Shown here: piece after piece, positions 44,050-54,702 of the stretch
How the letters are laid out: each line of letters opens with the position of its first letter
How positions within the stretch are numbered: position 1 is the first letter of the stretch
NCBI GenBank assembly: GCA_021186555.1
Contig: JAJKFL010000237.1
Span: forward strand, 4,422,558-4,486,557
Reading direction: 5' to 3'
Source: Reticulitermes speratus
Lineage: Eukaryota; Arthropoda; Insecta; Blattodea; Rhinotermitidae
DNA length: 64,000 nucleotides
Made by a program: the position numbers and the translations under genes
The notes under the pieces: generated by a model
Told to the model about the DNA's origin: nothing
Seen by the model: the letters and a program-made list of their open reading frames with translations, nothing else
Database searches by the model: none

Positions 44050-45845
44050 GGAGACACAACAATGCATTCTTTGGGTGTTGTTTTTAAGTTACATGTCACT
44101 GTCAACTATATAAAAATATTGAGTTTTGCACAACAATGCTTTTATGGTGACTGTCACAGACAACAATGCAATTTGTACGTAACATTTTGTGTTATTCTCA
44201 CCGTGCGTTTGTTACAATTCACTGTTTACAAACCAACGAAATGCACCTCACTTTCACTTTTATCCAATGTTCCGTCTGTCATCACAATTGTTGTGATGAC
44301 AGACGGAACATTGAGGTGCATTTCGTTGGTTTGTAAACAGTGAATTGTACGTAACAGTTTTTGAAAGAAATTATATTGCAAATAATTTGCACTGTTTCAC
44401 AACTTGCGTCTAAACGCTGCATTGAAACAAAAAATGTACGTTTGCTCGTTGCCTTCTTTAGACTTACAATTTAGCCAGACAAATCGTAATGACAGATAAG
44501 TCGCTGTGCGCTTTCTCAGTTTTTAGGCGCGGTCGCAAAATTGCGGAAAGCGACTATTAGCTTCATCATGTCTGTCGGTGTGTCAGCATGTAACAACTCG
44601 GCTCCCACTGGACGGGATTTTCATCAAATTGTATATTTGTGGATTTTTAGAAAATCTGTCGAGAAAATTCAAGTTTCATTAAAATCTGACAACAATAACA
44701 GGTACTTTACATAAAGACCTATGTACATTTATGATAATATCTCGCTGAATTCTTCTCAGATTGAGAAATCTTTTAGACGAAGGTTGTACAGAAAATCAAA
44801 ACACACATGTCATATTAGATAACATTTTTCGGAAAATCTTGCCATTTATGAGATAATGTGGAAAAATATGGTACAGCCAGACAGGCCACAGATGACAATA
44901 TAATACGACGCATGCGCTTTGAGTGCTGGATAACTAAGGCTACAGACACACACTCAGAATATGTAATACTTACTGCTTCATAACTGATTCATTCTGCCTG
45001 ATTTCGCAAAACGTTTTCACGGCAACACTTACAAAAACAGAAACCTCCGCAATGACTTATCTGTCATTACGATCTGTTTAGCCAAATTGTGCGTCTAACA
45101 AATACCACAAGCAAAATAACATTCTTTTGTTTCAATGCAGCATTGGACACTTTACATGAAGACCTGCTTAGGTTGTATTGCTGCCGGCGATATAAATTTA
45201 CCATAAAAGCAATATTGTGCAACACTGAATATTTTTACATAGTTGCCAGTCATATGTAGCTCAAAAACACAAGCAGAGTGCATCTTTTTTCCACTACAAC
45301 AATGGTTACGCGAACGCGACACAATGTTACGTTCTACGTATGGTGCCTATCTTGTTTCAAAAATTGCTGTATAAAATTATGAAGCAATAAGTATTACACA
45401 TTCTGAGTGTGTGTCTGTAGCCTCAGTTATCCAGCATGCAAAGCGCATGCGCCGTATTATATTGTCATCTGTGGCCTGTCTGGCTGTACTACATTTTTTC
45501 ACATTGTCTCATAAACAACACGATTTTCGGAATAAAATAATCGAATATGACATGTGTCTTGATTTTCTCTACAACTTTTGTCTGAAACATTTCTCATTCC
45601 AATAAGAATTCAGCGAGATATTATCATAAATGTACACAGGTCTTCATGTAAAGTACCGTTATTCTTGTCAGATTTTAACGAAACTTGAATTTTCGCGTCA
45701 GATTGTCGAAAAATACTCAAATATAAATTTTCACGAAAATCCTTCCAGTGGGAGCCGAGTTGTTCCATACAGAATGACAGACAGACATGACGAAGCTAAC
45801 AATCGCGTTTCGCAATTTTGAGAACGCGCCTAAAAATACACTAAT
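44050..45845. mobile_element. Complex foldback element
   Basis: Three segments recur inverted: A (about 44100-44160, with 45198-45245), B (about 44400-44490, with 45045-45165) and C (about 44505-44990, with 45390-45840). The order is A B C then B' A' C', not the simple nested order of a foldback, so an internal inversion is implied. Identity between arms is high but with indels. A related piece lies at 52745-53110. There are no coding frames beyond chance. Confidence 0.65.
44200..44350. repeat. Palindromic ribozyme-element tail without the ribozyme
   Basis: CACCGTGCG at 44200, then an inverted pair carrying ACAAACCAACGAAATGCACC on each outer side, meeting at ATCACAATTGTTGTGAT. It has the family ends but lacks any CUGANGA core. 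It sits inside the foldback element. Confidence 0.7.
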
Positions 45846-46235
45846 TAGGCTATAAACAATAAAGGGTTAGATCCCTAAATTAAGTGTGTATAGTTTTTCC
45901 AGTTGCTGTTATTTAATAGAGCAATAGACTGCAATGTGCAAAGCTATAGGCCTAAGGTAACTTGAATGGCAAGTTGAGATGGGCGGTTTATTGAGAGCAA
46001 CTGAGGAAAAGCACAAACTGTCAGCCTAAATATGCAGCCGGCCGAGCAAGAATCGAATCACGGACCTTAATAATAGGAAGCACAGAGCCACTCACGAGGC
46101 TGTGACTTTCTGTGTCCGTTTGATTGAGCTTCACGATCTGCCCGCCTATGCTTCTGTGGAGAGAGGGGCTGGATGTTGCAATGCAAAGAGTTACCACGTC
46201 CGCACCGCCGGGAACTGAACCCTAGCCTCTCTGCA
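45846..46235. other. No gene seen
   Basis: Possible tRNA-like box sequences (AATCGAATCACGGACC) around 46040 suggest an old SINE, not resolvable. Confidence 0.4.
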
Positions 46236-46239
46236 TGCT

Positions 46240-46405
46240 GCTTTCTGCCTTTTTTTTCTTTTGGTGGAACGATACCGACAGGTGAAAACGGAAGTACTAG
46301 GGGAAAACCTGTCCCAGTGCCACTTTGTCCACCACAAATCCCACATGGACTGACCCAGGACCGAACCCGTGACTCCGCGGTGAGAGACCGGCGACTAACC
46401 GTCTG
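46240..46405 (-). repeat. Dispersed repeat (possible SINE family E)
   Basis: CCACAAATCCCACATGGACT and CCGAACCCGTGACTCCGCGG give a box B-like complement. Related words are at 14330 and 53580. Confidence 0.4.
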
Positions 46406-46657
46406 TTTGTCTTATTGCTGTGTGCAGGCACCAGTGGATCTGTGTTTCAAACAGCCGAGACACAACTCAGGAACTGCTCCGATGTACTGTCGATACCTGA
46501 TGTTCGTGAAACTCGATGTTCGGGATTTATAGATTTCATGGTCATCCATTTTATTAACAATGCTTCGACCTTTCGTGATTGGTTCCGACGAATCGTGATG
46601 AGACCAATGCGTAGCGAGTCGGTTACCCTCAGTCGCCTGCTATTGTCCAGATCACAT

Positions 46658-46690
46658 ACATACATACATACATACATACATACATACATT
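46658..46690. repeat. (CATA)n microsatellite
   Basis: Eight uninterrupted CATA units. Confidence 0.95.
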
Positions 46691-46884
46691 CTATGGGCAT
46701 ATAAATGTGTCACAGAGACAATATATGATATGTAACAAGTAATAAATACATATACATATACACAATTTTTACAGTGTACAATACTATAAATATTCTACAA
46801 AACAGTAGCACAGATCGTCTGTACACTGCACAGCCAAGCTCTGTCTCATTAAGAAGGTTGCTGGCTTTTGTCCCCCCCCCCCCC

Positions 46885-47155
46885 CACATGGCTCGACAGC
46901 CCCTTTGGGGGCCAAGGCCTCCTCATTTTTCGACGCTTCACGATCACGCTCAGACACACCACGTTCGGTAGGATTCCTCTGGACGAGTGATCAGCCCGTC
47001 GCAGAGACCTCTACCTGACAACACACAACACACAGACAATCATCAGACCAGACAGACAGTCACATCCAGCCCCCGGTGGGATTCGAACCCACAATCCCAG
47101 CAAGCGAGCGGCCGCAGACCCACGCCTTAGACCGCACGGCCACTGCGATCGGCTG
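46885..47155 (-). mobile_element. tRNA-Leu-like SINE family B
   Basis: Minus-strand copy with TGGGATTCGAACCCACAATC (box B complement), ACGCCTTAGACCGCACGGCC (head) and AGGATTCCTCTGGACGAGTG. A C-run lies at its 3' edge (46872). Confidence 0.88.
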
Positions 47156-47339
47156 CTGTCTTTTGTACTGTATGGAATTGGTCTCTTCCTTCAATTAGTC
47201 CATCTAATATATTCTATGATCTCAAAAAGTGATTGTATTTTATTAACAATACAATAGACACTTTTTTGAGGCTGCTTATAATTTCATTGCTTTTACTGGA
47301 GACGGTACAGCACTGTCGGTGTGATGACTGTATTGCGGC

Positions 47340-47640
47340 CTTCGACAGCTGGCAGGGACAAGAGGTCTAGAACGGTCCTGGGGCCCACGAAGCCTCTATT
47401 CAATGGTAAGATGGGACTGATAGGTTGTCCCGAAACGTCGGTATAGAATTACCACTCTGCACTACGTAATATCCCAGAAGAGCACAGATCTCAATGGATA
47501 CCGGTGTTCTACCCTCGGGGGTAAAGCGGCCAGCACGTGAAGTGGACCACACCTCTATCGAGTGCAGAGGTCACGTGTGAGTGGATCTCTACCTCTGCTC
47601 CCGCTATGTACCTTCATGGCGTGGACAGGAACTTTCATTA
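47340..47640 (+). mobile_element. SINE family A carrying a nested insertion
   Basis: SINE body words (TGGGGCCCACGAAGCCTCTA, then GGTACC-like ATGGATACCGGTGTTCT, GGTAAAGCGGCCAGCACGTG, CCTTCATGGCGTGGAC) are interrupted at 47407-47490 by an 84-bp piece flanked by TCAATGG on both sides. Confidence 0.75.
47407..47490 (+). mobile_element. Family-2 ribozyme-element fragment nested in a SINE
   Basis: TCAATGG at 47400-47406 and 47491-47497 is a 7-bp duplication. The insert reads AAGA, T, stem II GGGAC/GTCCC, GAA, ACGT, C, GG, and ends with the family-2 outer tail (ATATCCCAGAAGAGCAC). The 5' half of the core is truncated exactly at the insertion edge. Confidence 0.65.
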
Positions 47641-47821
47641 CTCGTATGTTATAGTTTTTGGTACAAAATAGACGTTTTGCACTGAAAATCGATTCCGATG
47701 TTCGTGATGGTGTTATCGGTGCCAAGTAATCACAGACATGGAGAATGTACTGTGCATTTTTTGATGCGTTAAATTATGCAAAATGCAGGAATACAGGTCA
47801 GTCCAACTAGTTAACCATCTA

Positions 47822-49785
47822 AAGCCCAGTGGTCACTATACGTACCGCCAGGTTTAACATCCACAAATTCCACGTTCTGCCCACACAGTGTATTTATGTG
47901 TTTTGTGTGGATCTCAGAACAAACAGCGATTATTTCACTGTACAACATTAACTGACTGGTTTGTATCACTGAGACGGAGTGTGTTTACTGCGCGGTACGG
48001 ACTGTATTTATGTGTTTTGTGTGGATCTCAGAACAAACAGCGATTATTTCACTGTACAACATTAAACTGACTGGTTTGTATAACTGAGACGGAGTGTGTT
48101 TTTCTGCGCGGTACGGACTGAATATTTATAGCCCAGTGGTTACTATATATACCACCATGTTTAACATTCAACAATTCTACGTTCTGCCCACACAGTGTAT
48201 TTATGTGTTTTGTGTGGATCTCAGAACAAACAGCGATTATTTCACTGTACAGCATTAACTGACTGGTTTGTATAACTGAGACGGAGTGTGTTTACTGCGC
48301 GGTACGGACTGTATTTATGTGTTTTGTGTGGATCTCAGAACAAACAGCGATTATTTCACTGTACAACATTAACTGACTGGTTTGTATAACTGAGACGGAG
48401 TGTGTTTACTGCGCGGTACGGACTGAATATTTATAGCCCAGTGGTTACTATATATACCACCATGTTTAACATTCAACAATTCTACGTTCTGCCCACACAG
48501 TTTTATTTATGTGTTTTGTGTGGATCTCAGAACAAACAGCGATTATTTCACTGTACAGCATTAACTGACTGGTTTGTATAACTGAGACGGAGTGTGTTTA
48601 CTGCGCGGTACGGACTGTATTTATGTGTTTTGTGTGGATCTCAGAACAAACAGCGATTATTTCACTGTACAACATTACTGACTGGTTTGTATAACTGAGA
48701 CGGAGTGTGTTTACTGCGCGGTACGGACTGAATATTTTATAGCCCAGGGTTACTATATATACTGACCTGGTTTAAATTCAACAACATTCTAGTTCTGCCA
48801 CACGTGTATTTATGTGTTTTGTGTGGATCTCAGAACAAACAGCGATTATTTCACTGTACAGCATTAACTGACTGGTTTGTATAACTGAGACGGAGTGTGT
48901 TTACTGCGCGGTACGGACTGTATTTATGTGTTTTGTGTGGATCTCAGAACAAACAGCGATTATTTCACTGTACAACATTAACTGACTGGTTTGTATAACT
49001 GAGACGGAGTGTGTTTACTGCGCGGTACGGACTGTATTTATGTGTTTTGTGTGGATCTCAGAACAAACAGCGATTATTTCACTGTACAGCATTAACTGAC
49101 TGGTTGTATAACTGAGACGGAGTGTGTTTACTGCGCGGTACGGACTGTATTTATGTGTTTTGTGTGGATCTCAGAACAAACAGCGATTATTTCACTGTAC
49201 AACATTAACTGACTGGTTTGTATAACTGAGACGGAGTGTGTTTACTGCGCGGTACGGACTGTATTTATGTGTTTTGTGTGGATCTCAGAACAAACAGCGA
49301 TTATTTCACTGTACAACATTAACTGACTGGTTTGTATAAACTGAGACGGAGTGTGTTTACTGCGCGGTACGAACTGTATTTATGTGTTTTGTGTGGATCT
49401 CAGAACAAACATCGATTATTTCACTGTACAGCATTAACTGACTGGTTTGTATAACTGAGACGGAGTGTGTTTACTGCGCGGTACGGACTGTATTTATGTG
49501 TTTTGTGTGGATCTCAGAACAAACAGCGATTATTTCACTGTACAGCATTAACTGACTGGTTTGTATAACTGAGACGGAGTGTGTTTACTGCGCGGTACGG
49601 ACTGTATTTATGTGTTTTGTGTGGATCTCAGAACAAACAGCGATTATTTCACTGTACAACATTAACTGACTGGTTGTATAACTGAGACGGAGTGTGTGTT
49701 TACTGCGCGGTACGGACTGTATTTATGTGTTTGTGTGGATCTCAGAACAAACAGCGATTATTTCACTGTACAGCATTAACTGATT
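47822..49785. repeat. 114-bp satellite with higher-order structure
   Basis: The 114-bp unit includes TGTATTTATGTGTTTTGTGT, GGATCTCAGAACAAACAGCG and GACGGAGTGTGTTTACTGCG. In the first kilobase two units alternate with a 77-bp spacer (TTTATAGCCCAGTGGTTACT...CTGCCCACACAG) at about 47822, 48119, 48424 and 48728, giving a 305-bp higher-order period. From 48806 the spacer is gone and about 8.6 plain units follow. Confidence 0.93.
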
Positions 49786-49842
49786 TTTTTTATAGCATTG
49801 TATGTTGACAATTTCCTCCCACATATTCCGTACACATTTGTA

Positions 49843-49881
49843 TTACCTGAAGATGGCCAAGTTGGCCGAAACATGTTGTAA
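49843..49881 (+). ncRNA. Hammerhead-ribozyme-like motif, compact
   Basis: Stem I is TTAC/GTAA (49843-49846, 49878-49881). The core is CTGAAGA (49847-49853). Stem II is GGCCA/TTGGCC-type (49855-49867). GAA is at 49868-49870, stem III is ACATGT, and the cleavage-site base is T49877. It lies 60 bases after the 114-bp satellite. Confidence 0.68.
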
Positions 49882-50142
49882 AACACACTAAATATCCGTA
49901 AAAAAATTTTTTCTGATTGATGGGTTATTTCTTTACACTCCAGACAATTCGTTCTTATACCAAATCACACATCGCTCCAGTGCTTGAGTAGCAAACCATG
50001 AAGGCGTGTTCAGGAACGAAGGTAAAGCTCCATGCATATGTAACTGGTGCTGTTTAAGAAGATGATCCAGTCACACATTTCTCAAACCAACAAATACACA
50101 CCTTTTACTTACTACACAATACAATTTGTTACAGTAAAATCA

Positions 50143-50187
50143 GTCCAACATGTTTCGGCTCCCTATTCTGGGACCATCATCAGGAAC
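50143..50187 (-). ncRNA. Hammerhead-ribozyme-like motif
   Basis: Minus strand: GTTC, CTGATGA, stem II GGTCCC..GGGAGCC with a bulge, GAA, ACATGT, T, GGAC. Stem I has a G-U pair. Confidence 0.62.
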
Positions 50188-50358
50188 CCATATGTTAATC
50201 ACACAAATCACAAATAAACAAACAATGGCCTTCCATAATAAACACAACATCTATACACAGCGGACCCACAAAAACACTGAGCATAGCCTACATTTTACCT
50301 TTTCAATTTAATAAGTACCATTATTTGTTGATTTGTGATTTTGTGTGATTCACGTACG

Positions 50359-50403
50359 GTCCCTGATGATGGTCCCAGAATAGGGAGCCGAAACATGTTG
50401 GAC
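50359..50403 (+). ncRNA. Hammerhead-ribozyme-like motif
   Basis: GTCC (50359-50362), CTGATGA (50363-50369), stem II as in its partner, GAA (50390-50392), ACATGT (50393-50398), T50399, GGAC (50400-50403). Here stem I is all Watson-Crick. Confidence 0.66.
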
Positions 50404-50498
50404 TGATTGTTATGTAAAAAATTGTATTGTATATAAATAAAAGGTGTTATTTGTTGGTTTGAGAAATGTGTGATCAAATGAAAGGGCATGGTATAAAC

Positions 50499-50864
50499 CA
50501 GGGGTCGGCAAACTACGGCCCGCTAGGCCAATTTCGGCCCGCCGCCTCTTTTTGTACGGCCCGCGAGCTAAGAATGGATTTTACATTTTCAAATTCTTTA
50601 AAATTTCAAAGTACGCGCTATAACGGAACCGTCAATTCCATTCTTCTCATTAGTAGAGCTGTATTTAAAACAATTGTAGTCTACTTATTATTATTATTAT
50701 TATTATTACGTTACATTTTGTTCAATACATTCGTGAAAACTTGTTTTCTTTTTTGTTATTTAAGTAGCCCTACCTTCATAAATATCCTCGAGTTTGCCTC
50801 TTGGCCCGCAGAGCCTAAAATATTTACTATTTGGCCCTTTACAAAGAATGTTTGCCGACCCCTG
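50499..50864. mobile_element. hAT-like MITE
   Basis: Termini CAGGGGTCGGCAAAC and GTTTGCCGACCCCTG are a perfect inverted repeat. The adjacent GTATAAAC (50491-50498) and GTGTGAAC (50865-50872) are a diverged 8-bp duplication. Subterminal ACGGCCCGC-rich blocks are typical of this widespread hAT type. No transposase. A (TTA)n lies at 50690. Confidence 0.85.
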
Positions 50865-51031
50865 GTGTGAACAAATAAAGAGGATCAAATTCGGTCACTG
50901 ACTGCAGTCAAAAACATTTACAATATATTCCTTATGTATAAGGAAATACAGATGAAATCCAGACTGTTCATAACCACAGTTCAATATCTATATAAATCAT
51001 ATGCGTGCGGAACGTGGGTAGATGTGGTGTT

Positions 51032-51330
51032 GCCGATCCCAGTGGCCGCGCGGTCTAAGGGTGGGTCTGCAGCCGCTCGCTTACTGGGATTGTGGGTTTT
51101 CCGAATCCCGGCGCGGGCTGGGCGTCGCAGGATGGTGATGGTCCCTGTCATGTTGTCGTGTGATTGTTATGCGCTAGTTCTGTTTTGTTGTCAGGTAGAG
51201 GTCTCTGCGACGGGCTGATCACTCGTCCAGAGGAGTCCTACGAGTGTGTGTGTGTCTGAGTGTGATCGAGAAACGTCGATAATGAGGAGGCCTTTGGCCC
51301 ACTAGGGGCTGTCGCACCGGGGCAAAATTT
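51032..51330 (+). mobile_element. tRNA-Leu-like SINE family B
   Basis: Head GGCCGCGCGGTCTAAGG. Body GACGGGCTGATCACTCGTCC, AGAGGAGTCCTACGAG and GATAATGAGGAGGCCTTTGG. Confidence 0.88.
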
Positions 51331-51669
51331 ACGTTCGGTACAAAAAGAATTTTATTTGAGAGATTTGGTGTTCTCACAATGTGGTTACCGTATTGTGGTA
51401 GGAATTTATAGACGTTTAGGTAGAATCTGCAGCATTCAGCTTCACTGTTGCACCCGCAAGATGGAGGCGGTAGGTAACTTGTTATCAGACTACACGGCGT
51501 CATGTACCAGAAGACTGCATTCTTCATAGTCAGTGCCGTGATAATCTAAGACCTCCCATAAGCCCCACTATTCTACCTTATTAGCAGTGCGCGCGCAATG
51601 TTTAAATTTGGAGCAGCAAATGGCGGACTGCAAGCCACGTATTGCAGTATAACAGAAGGAAAGTCGCGG
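51331..51669. other. No gene seen
   Basis: Unassigned. Confidence 0.45.
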
Positions 51670-52275
51670 GGCTGCTGGTTGCATATCCGTTCGACCCAGT
51701 CCATGAGGTACAAGACATCCCATTGTAGCTTCTGTTGCATATCCGTTCGACCCAGACCATGAGGTGCAAGACATCCCATTGTAGCTTCTGGTTGCTATCC
51801 GTTCGACCCAGTCCATAAGGTGCAAACATCCCATTGTAGCTTCTGGTTGCATTATCCGTTCGACCCAGTCCATAAGGTGCAATGACATCCCATTGTAGCT
51901 TCCTGTATTTACCAAGTTCGGGAACAGAATTATAACTGCAATACATCCATGAGTTGGATTGCATAGCGTACTGTGACGTGCACGAGGGGCAAATACACTC
52001 CAGTGTCTATCTTCTAGTATGCTTTTCGTTCGACCCAGTCTAAAGGTGCAATAAATATGTAGTTTTTGCCATTATCGTGTACAAACCATAAGTTGAAAAA
52101 CCATGTGTTTCTGGATGCAATACCGTTGACCCAGTCCATAAGGGCAAGACATCCCATGTATTCTGTGCATATGCTTCAGCCGTGTCATTAAGAGGTTGAA
52201 CGAATCCATTGTAGCTTCTGGTTGCATATCAGTTCGACCCAGTCCATAAGGTGCAATACATGCCATTGTAGCTTC
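51670..52275. repeat. Degenerate 57-bp tandem repeat
   Basis: About seven to nine eroded units contain TTGTAGCTTCTGGTTGCATA, TCCGTTCGACCCAGTCCAT and AAGGTGCAAGACATCCCA. The first four are in register. Later ones are interrupted (51905-52070) and lose bases. Confidence 0.85.
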
Positions 52276-52336
52276 CTCTATTTACCAAAGTTATTGTGAA
52301 AGAATTATAACTACGAATAACAAGATGGGCAATGTG

Positions 52337-52736
52337 CATAGACGTAACTTGGGGAGAGGGGGGTGCACGGAGGGGGGCAAATGCCACTCCAGTGTCTTTT
52401 TTTCTATCTAAGTATAGTTTTTTGGCTACTGAATTTAAGACAGGTAAAATAAAATAGGAATATTTTCTAAACCATTATTTGAATGATATAAAGGCAGACA
52501 AAATATGAAAAACCTGCGTTTTACGGGACGCAGAATACAGGCATCTGAGTCACTGTGCACAAAGCAACAGAGACACCGTAAATTCTCTGTGCTGTTTGGC
52601 TAAGGTCGTTGTATATTAAGGACTGGTTGAAACGAATCTTCACCATCTTTCTAATTTGACTTCTTCGTAAACTACAGTTCCTAATACCCATGGTCGACTT
52701 TGCCCCTCCAAAGTTATTAGCCAAGTCACGTCTCTG
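52337..52736. mobile_element. hAT-like MITE
   Basis: Left CATAGACGTAACTTGG and the complement of the right end CAGAGACGTGACTTGG. Flanks GCAATGTG and ACAATCTG match at 6 of 8. Interior shared with 23446-23706 in the opposite orientation (CCCATGG near one end, GGGGGCAAATG near the other). Confidence 0.65.
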
Positions 52737-52744
52737 ACAATCTG

Positions 52745-53110
52745 CATAAAACGTAACATTGTGGCGCTTTCGCTTAACCATTGTTGAAATGCGTTATCTG
52801 TTTATTGTTGAGCTACGTGTGAGTATCAACAATATCGAAATACTGAGGGTTGCACAACAATGCTTTATGGCGAACTTATGTCGCAGTAAAAGTGGAATGC
52901 ACTTAGGTCTTTATAGAGCACACGATATTGTTGTCTGATTTTAACCAAATCTGAATTTTCTCGACAGATTTCTTTATAGAAGTCCCCAGTATCTAATTTC
53001 ACGGAAATCCATCGACTGGAGTCGCGTTTATACGTGCAGACAGACGGACAGACACGCATGACGAAGAAAATAGACACTTTTCGGGATTGAACGCTCCTCA
53101 AAAGAATGCT
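52745..53110. repeat. Piece of the foldback family
   Basis: GTAACATTGTGGCGC, then TGCACAACAATGCTTTATGG (segment A), then TTTTAACCAAATCTGAATTT, TTTCACGGAAATCC and GACAGACACGCATGACGAAG (segment C') recur from 44.05-45.84 kb with A joined directly to C'. Confidence 0.7.
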
Positions 53111-53164
53111 ATTTCCGACGTCATAAATACAAATTCAAATAATGTACGGTATTGATGTATCAGT

Positions 53165-53432
53165 GTGGGCTGGGATAGCTCAGTCGGTATAGCGACTCGC
53201 TACGGGCTGGACTGTCCGGGGATCGAATCCCGGTGGGGGTGAGATTTTCCGCACCCGTCCAGACCGCCCTGGGGCCCACCCAACCTCCTGCACAATGGGT
53301 ACCGGGTCTCTTTGCCGGGGTAAAGTGGCCGGTACGTGGCCTTGACCACCCGCTCCCTTCTAACGCCGAGGTTAAGGAAAGAGTACAGCTATACATCTAC
53401 TCCCCCTCTGGGCCTTCACGGCCTGTTAGAAA
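53165..53432 (+). mobile_element. SINE family A, near full length
   Basis: Head GGGATAGCTCAGTCGGTATA with box B GGGGATCGAATCCC. Body GACCGCCCTGGGGCCCACCC, ATGGGTACCGGGTCTCTTTG and GCCTTCACGGCCTG. The best-preserved copy of the family here. Confidence 0.9.
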
Positions 53433-53559
53433 GTGAACTTTTTTAATGGATCAGTACAAGTACTATACTTTCCTGCTTGTGGCACGAGTAATATTGGTTG
53501 ATTTCCATGTTCTGTCGAACATGTCCGCCATGGTGGTCAGTAGCCACCTTCTCCCACAT

Positions 53560-53690
53560 GTCTCCATGCCATCCCAACGAAAACCATGTGGGAATTGTGG
53601 TAGACAAAGTGGGACATTTTTCCTCAGAGTATTTCGGTTTTCCACATACGCTCCACATTCATTCATCTATCATCCAAAGGCTGTAAAATA
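53560..53690 (+). repeat. Dispersed repeat (possible SINE family E)
   Basis: ACCATGTGGGAATTGTGGTA, GACAAAGTGGGACATTTTTC and CTCCACATTCATTCATCTAT. Related words at 14330. Confidence 0.5.
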
Positions 53691-53694
53691 GTCC

Positions 53695-53880
53695 CGTGAC
53701 GACCCGCGGACTCTAATAGACCCAGCCTCTTATTAAGGCGGTACCAAGGGTTCTTTGCCCGAGAGTAAACTGGCCCAGTGCGTGGGAGTGACCATTCTCT
53801 CCACCTAGTGCCGAGGTTAAGAATAAGTGGAGCAATGTCACTACTCCCCCAGACACCTTCACAGCATGCACACATACAAC
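53695..53880 (+). mobile_element. SINE family A, 3' part
   Basis: GACCCAGCCTCTTATTAAGG, GGTACCAAGGGTTCTTTGCC, AGTGCCGAGGTTAAGAATAA and ACACCTTCACAGCATG. Confidence 0.6.
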
Positions 53881-54154
53881 CTTGCTTTCGTCTTTTACCT
53901 CAAAAACAAAAAATAAGTTGGACAGTGACGGACACAGCTGGCATAAATTCTATTCTTGACACATCACCACAAAAAATTCCAGAGAAATGGCGTCCTTCGC
54001 AAACTGGAGACAAAAATATCCACCACGCCCAAATCCAACGAACAAGGAGCATTTCGTATACGAACGCAATAAAAATCAAACCTTGGTGAAAAATTTCAGT
54101 CCTGTTGGTTGACGATGTTGGACTACGCACTGTTCTTATAGTCCTGGACCATCT

Positions 54155-54375
54155 CATTGAAATTTTTCATTGACACTATGGCCCTGGGATCGACTCAGCC
54201 TCTAACAGAAATGAATACCAGGGATATTTCCTGGCGGTAAAGGGGTAAAGGCGACCGGTGCGTAGGGATGACAACCTTACCACCTTCATGTGCTGATTGT
54301 CTGGAAATTCTGGAAGCCTCAATCTCCTGGAGCCTTAAGGGCCTGTCCAGGCCTGTAATGGGTTAGATTTACCTG
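54155..54375 (+). mobile_element. SINE family D, 5'-truncated
   Basis: Starts TTTTTCATTGACACTATGGC and follows 32838-33058 (CGACTCAGCCTCTAACAGAA, GGTGCGTAGGGATGACAA). It ends GGGCCTGTCCAGGCCTGTAA, which matches the tail of the nested insert at 15772. Confidence 0.78.
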
Positions 54376-54644
54376 GATAGTCTACGGAGTGATAGCCATT
54401 TGCAGTATAGTGCTTTGTAAACGCAGATGGCTGAGTCCTTAACGAATGAACAGTCAGCTTTTTCGGAGGATTCTTTCCCGCCGTCTCGATCCCACGCCTA
54501 CGCCAACTTCTAGCTAGTTTCGGTACTCTGCCGCGAATCGAAATCTGTCAAACTGGGCCTCCGTGGTTTAATTTATTTGGCACGTCGCGTCGCTGCACCA
54601 AACGAAAGTTTCGTTACATCTTAATGAAGATCTTCCTTTCTGCG

Positions 54645-54702
54645 TGACACACAGCAACCTGCGTGACTCACAGCAACCTGCGTGACACACAGCAACATGT
54701 GC
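54645..54702. repeat. Short tandem repeat, about 20-bp unit
   Basis: Three copies of CTGCGTGACWCACAGCAAC, the first and last slightly changed. Confidence 0.8.

Larger units (their letters stand above)
50075..50465. mobile_element. Inverted-pair ribozyme element
   Basis: The outer ends ACACATTTCTCAAACCAACA and its complement (about 50445-50465) carry the family tail. Motifs are at 50143 (minus) and 50359 (plus). Inner words AATCACACAAATCACAAAT and their complement extend the arms toward a centre near 50270. Confidence 0.75.

Noticed and set aside
51568-51964. Three overlapping minus-strand frames with repeated peptides
   Set aside because: They are products of the 57-bp tandem repeat. Several frames stay open because 57 is divisible by three.
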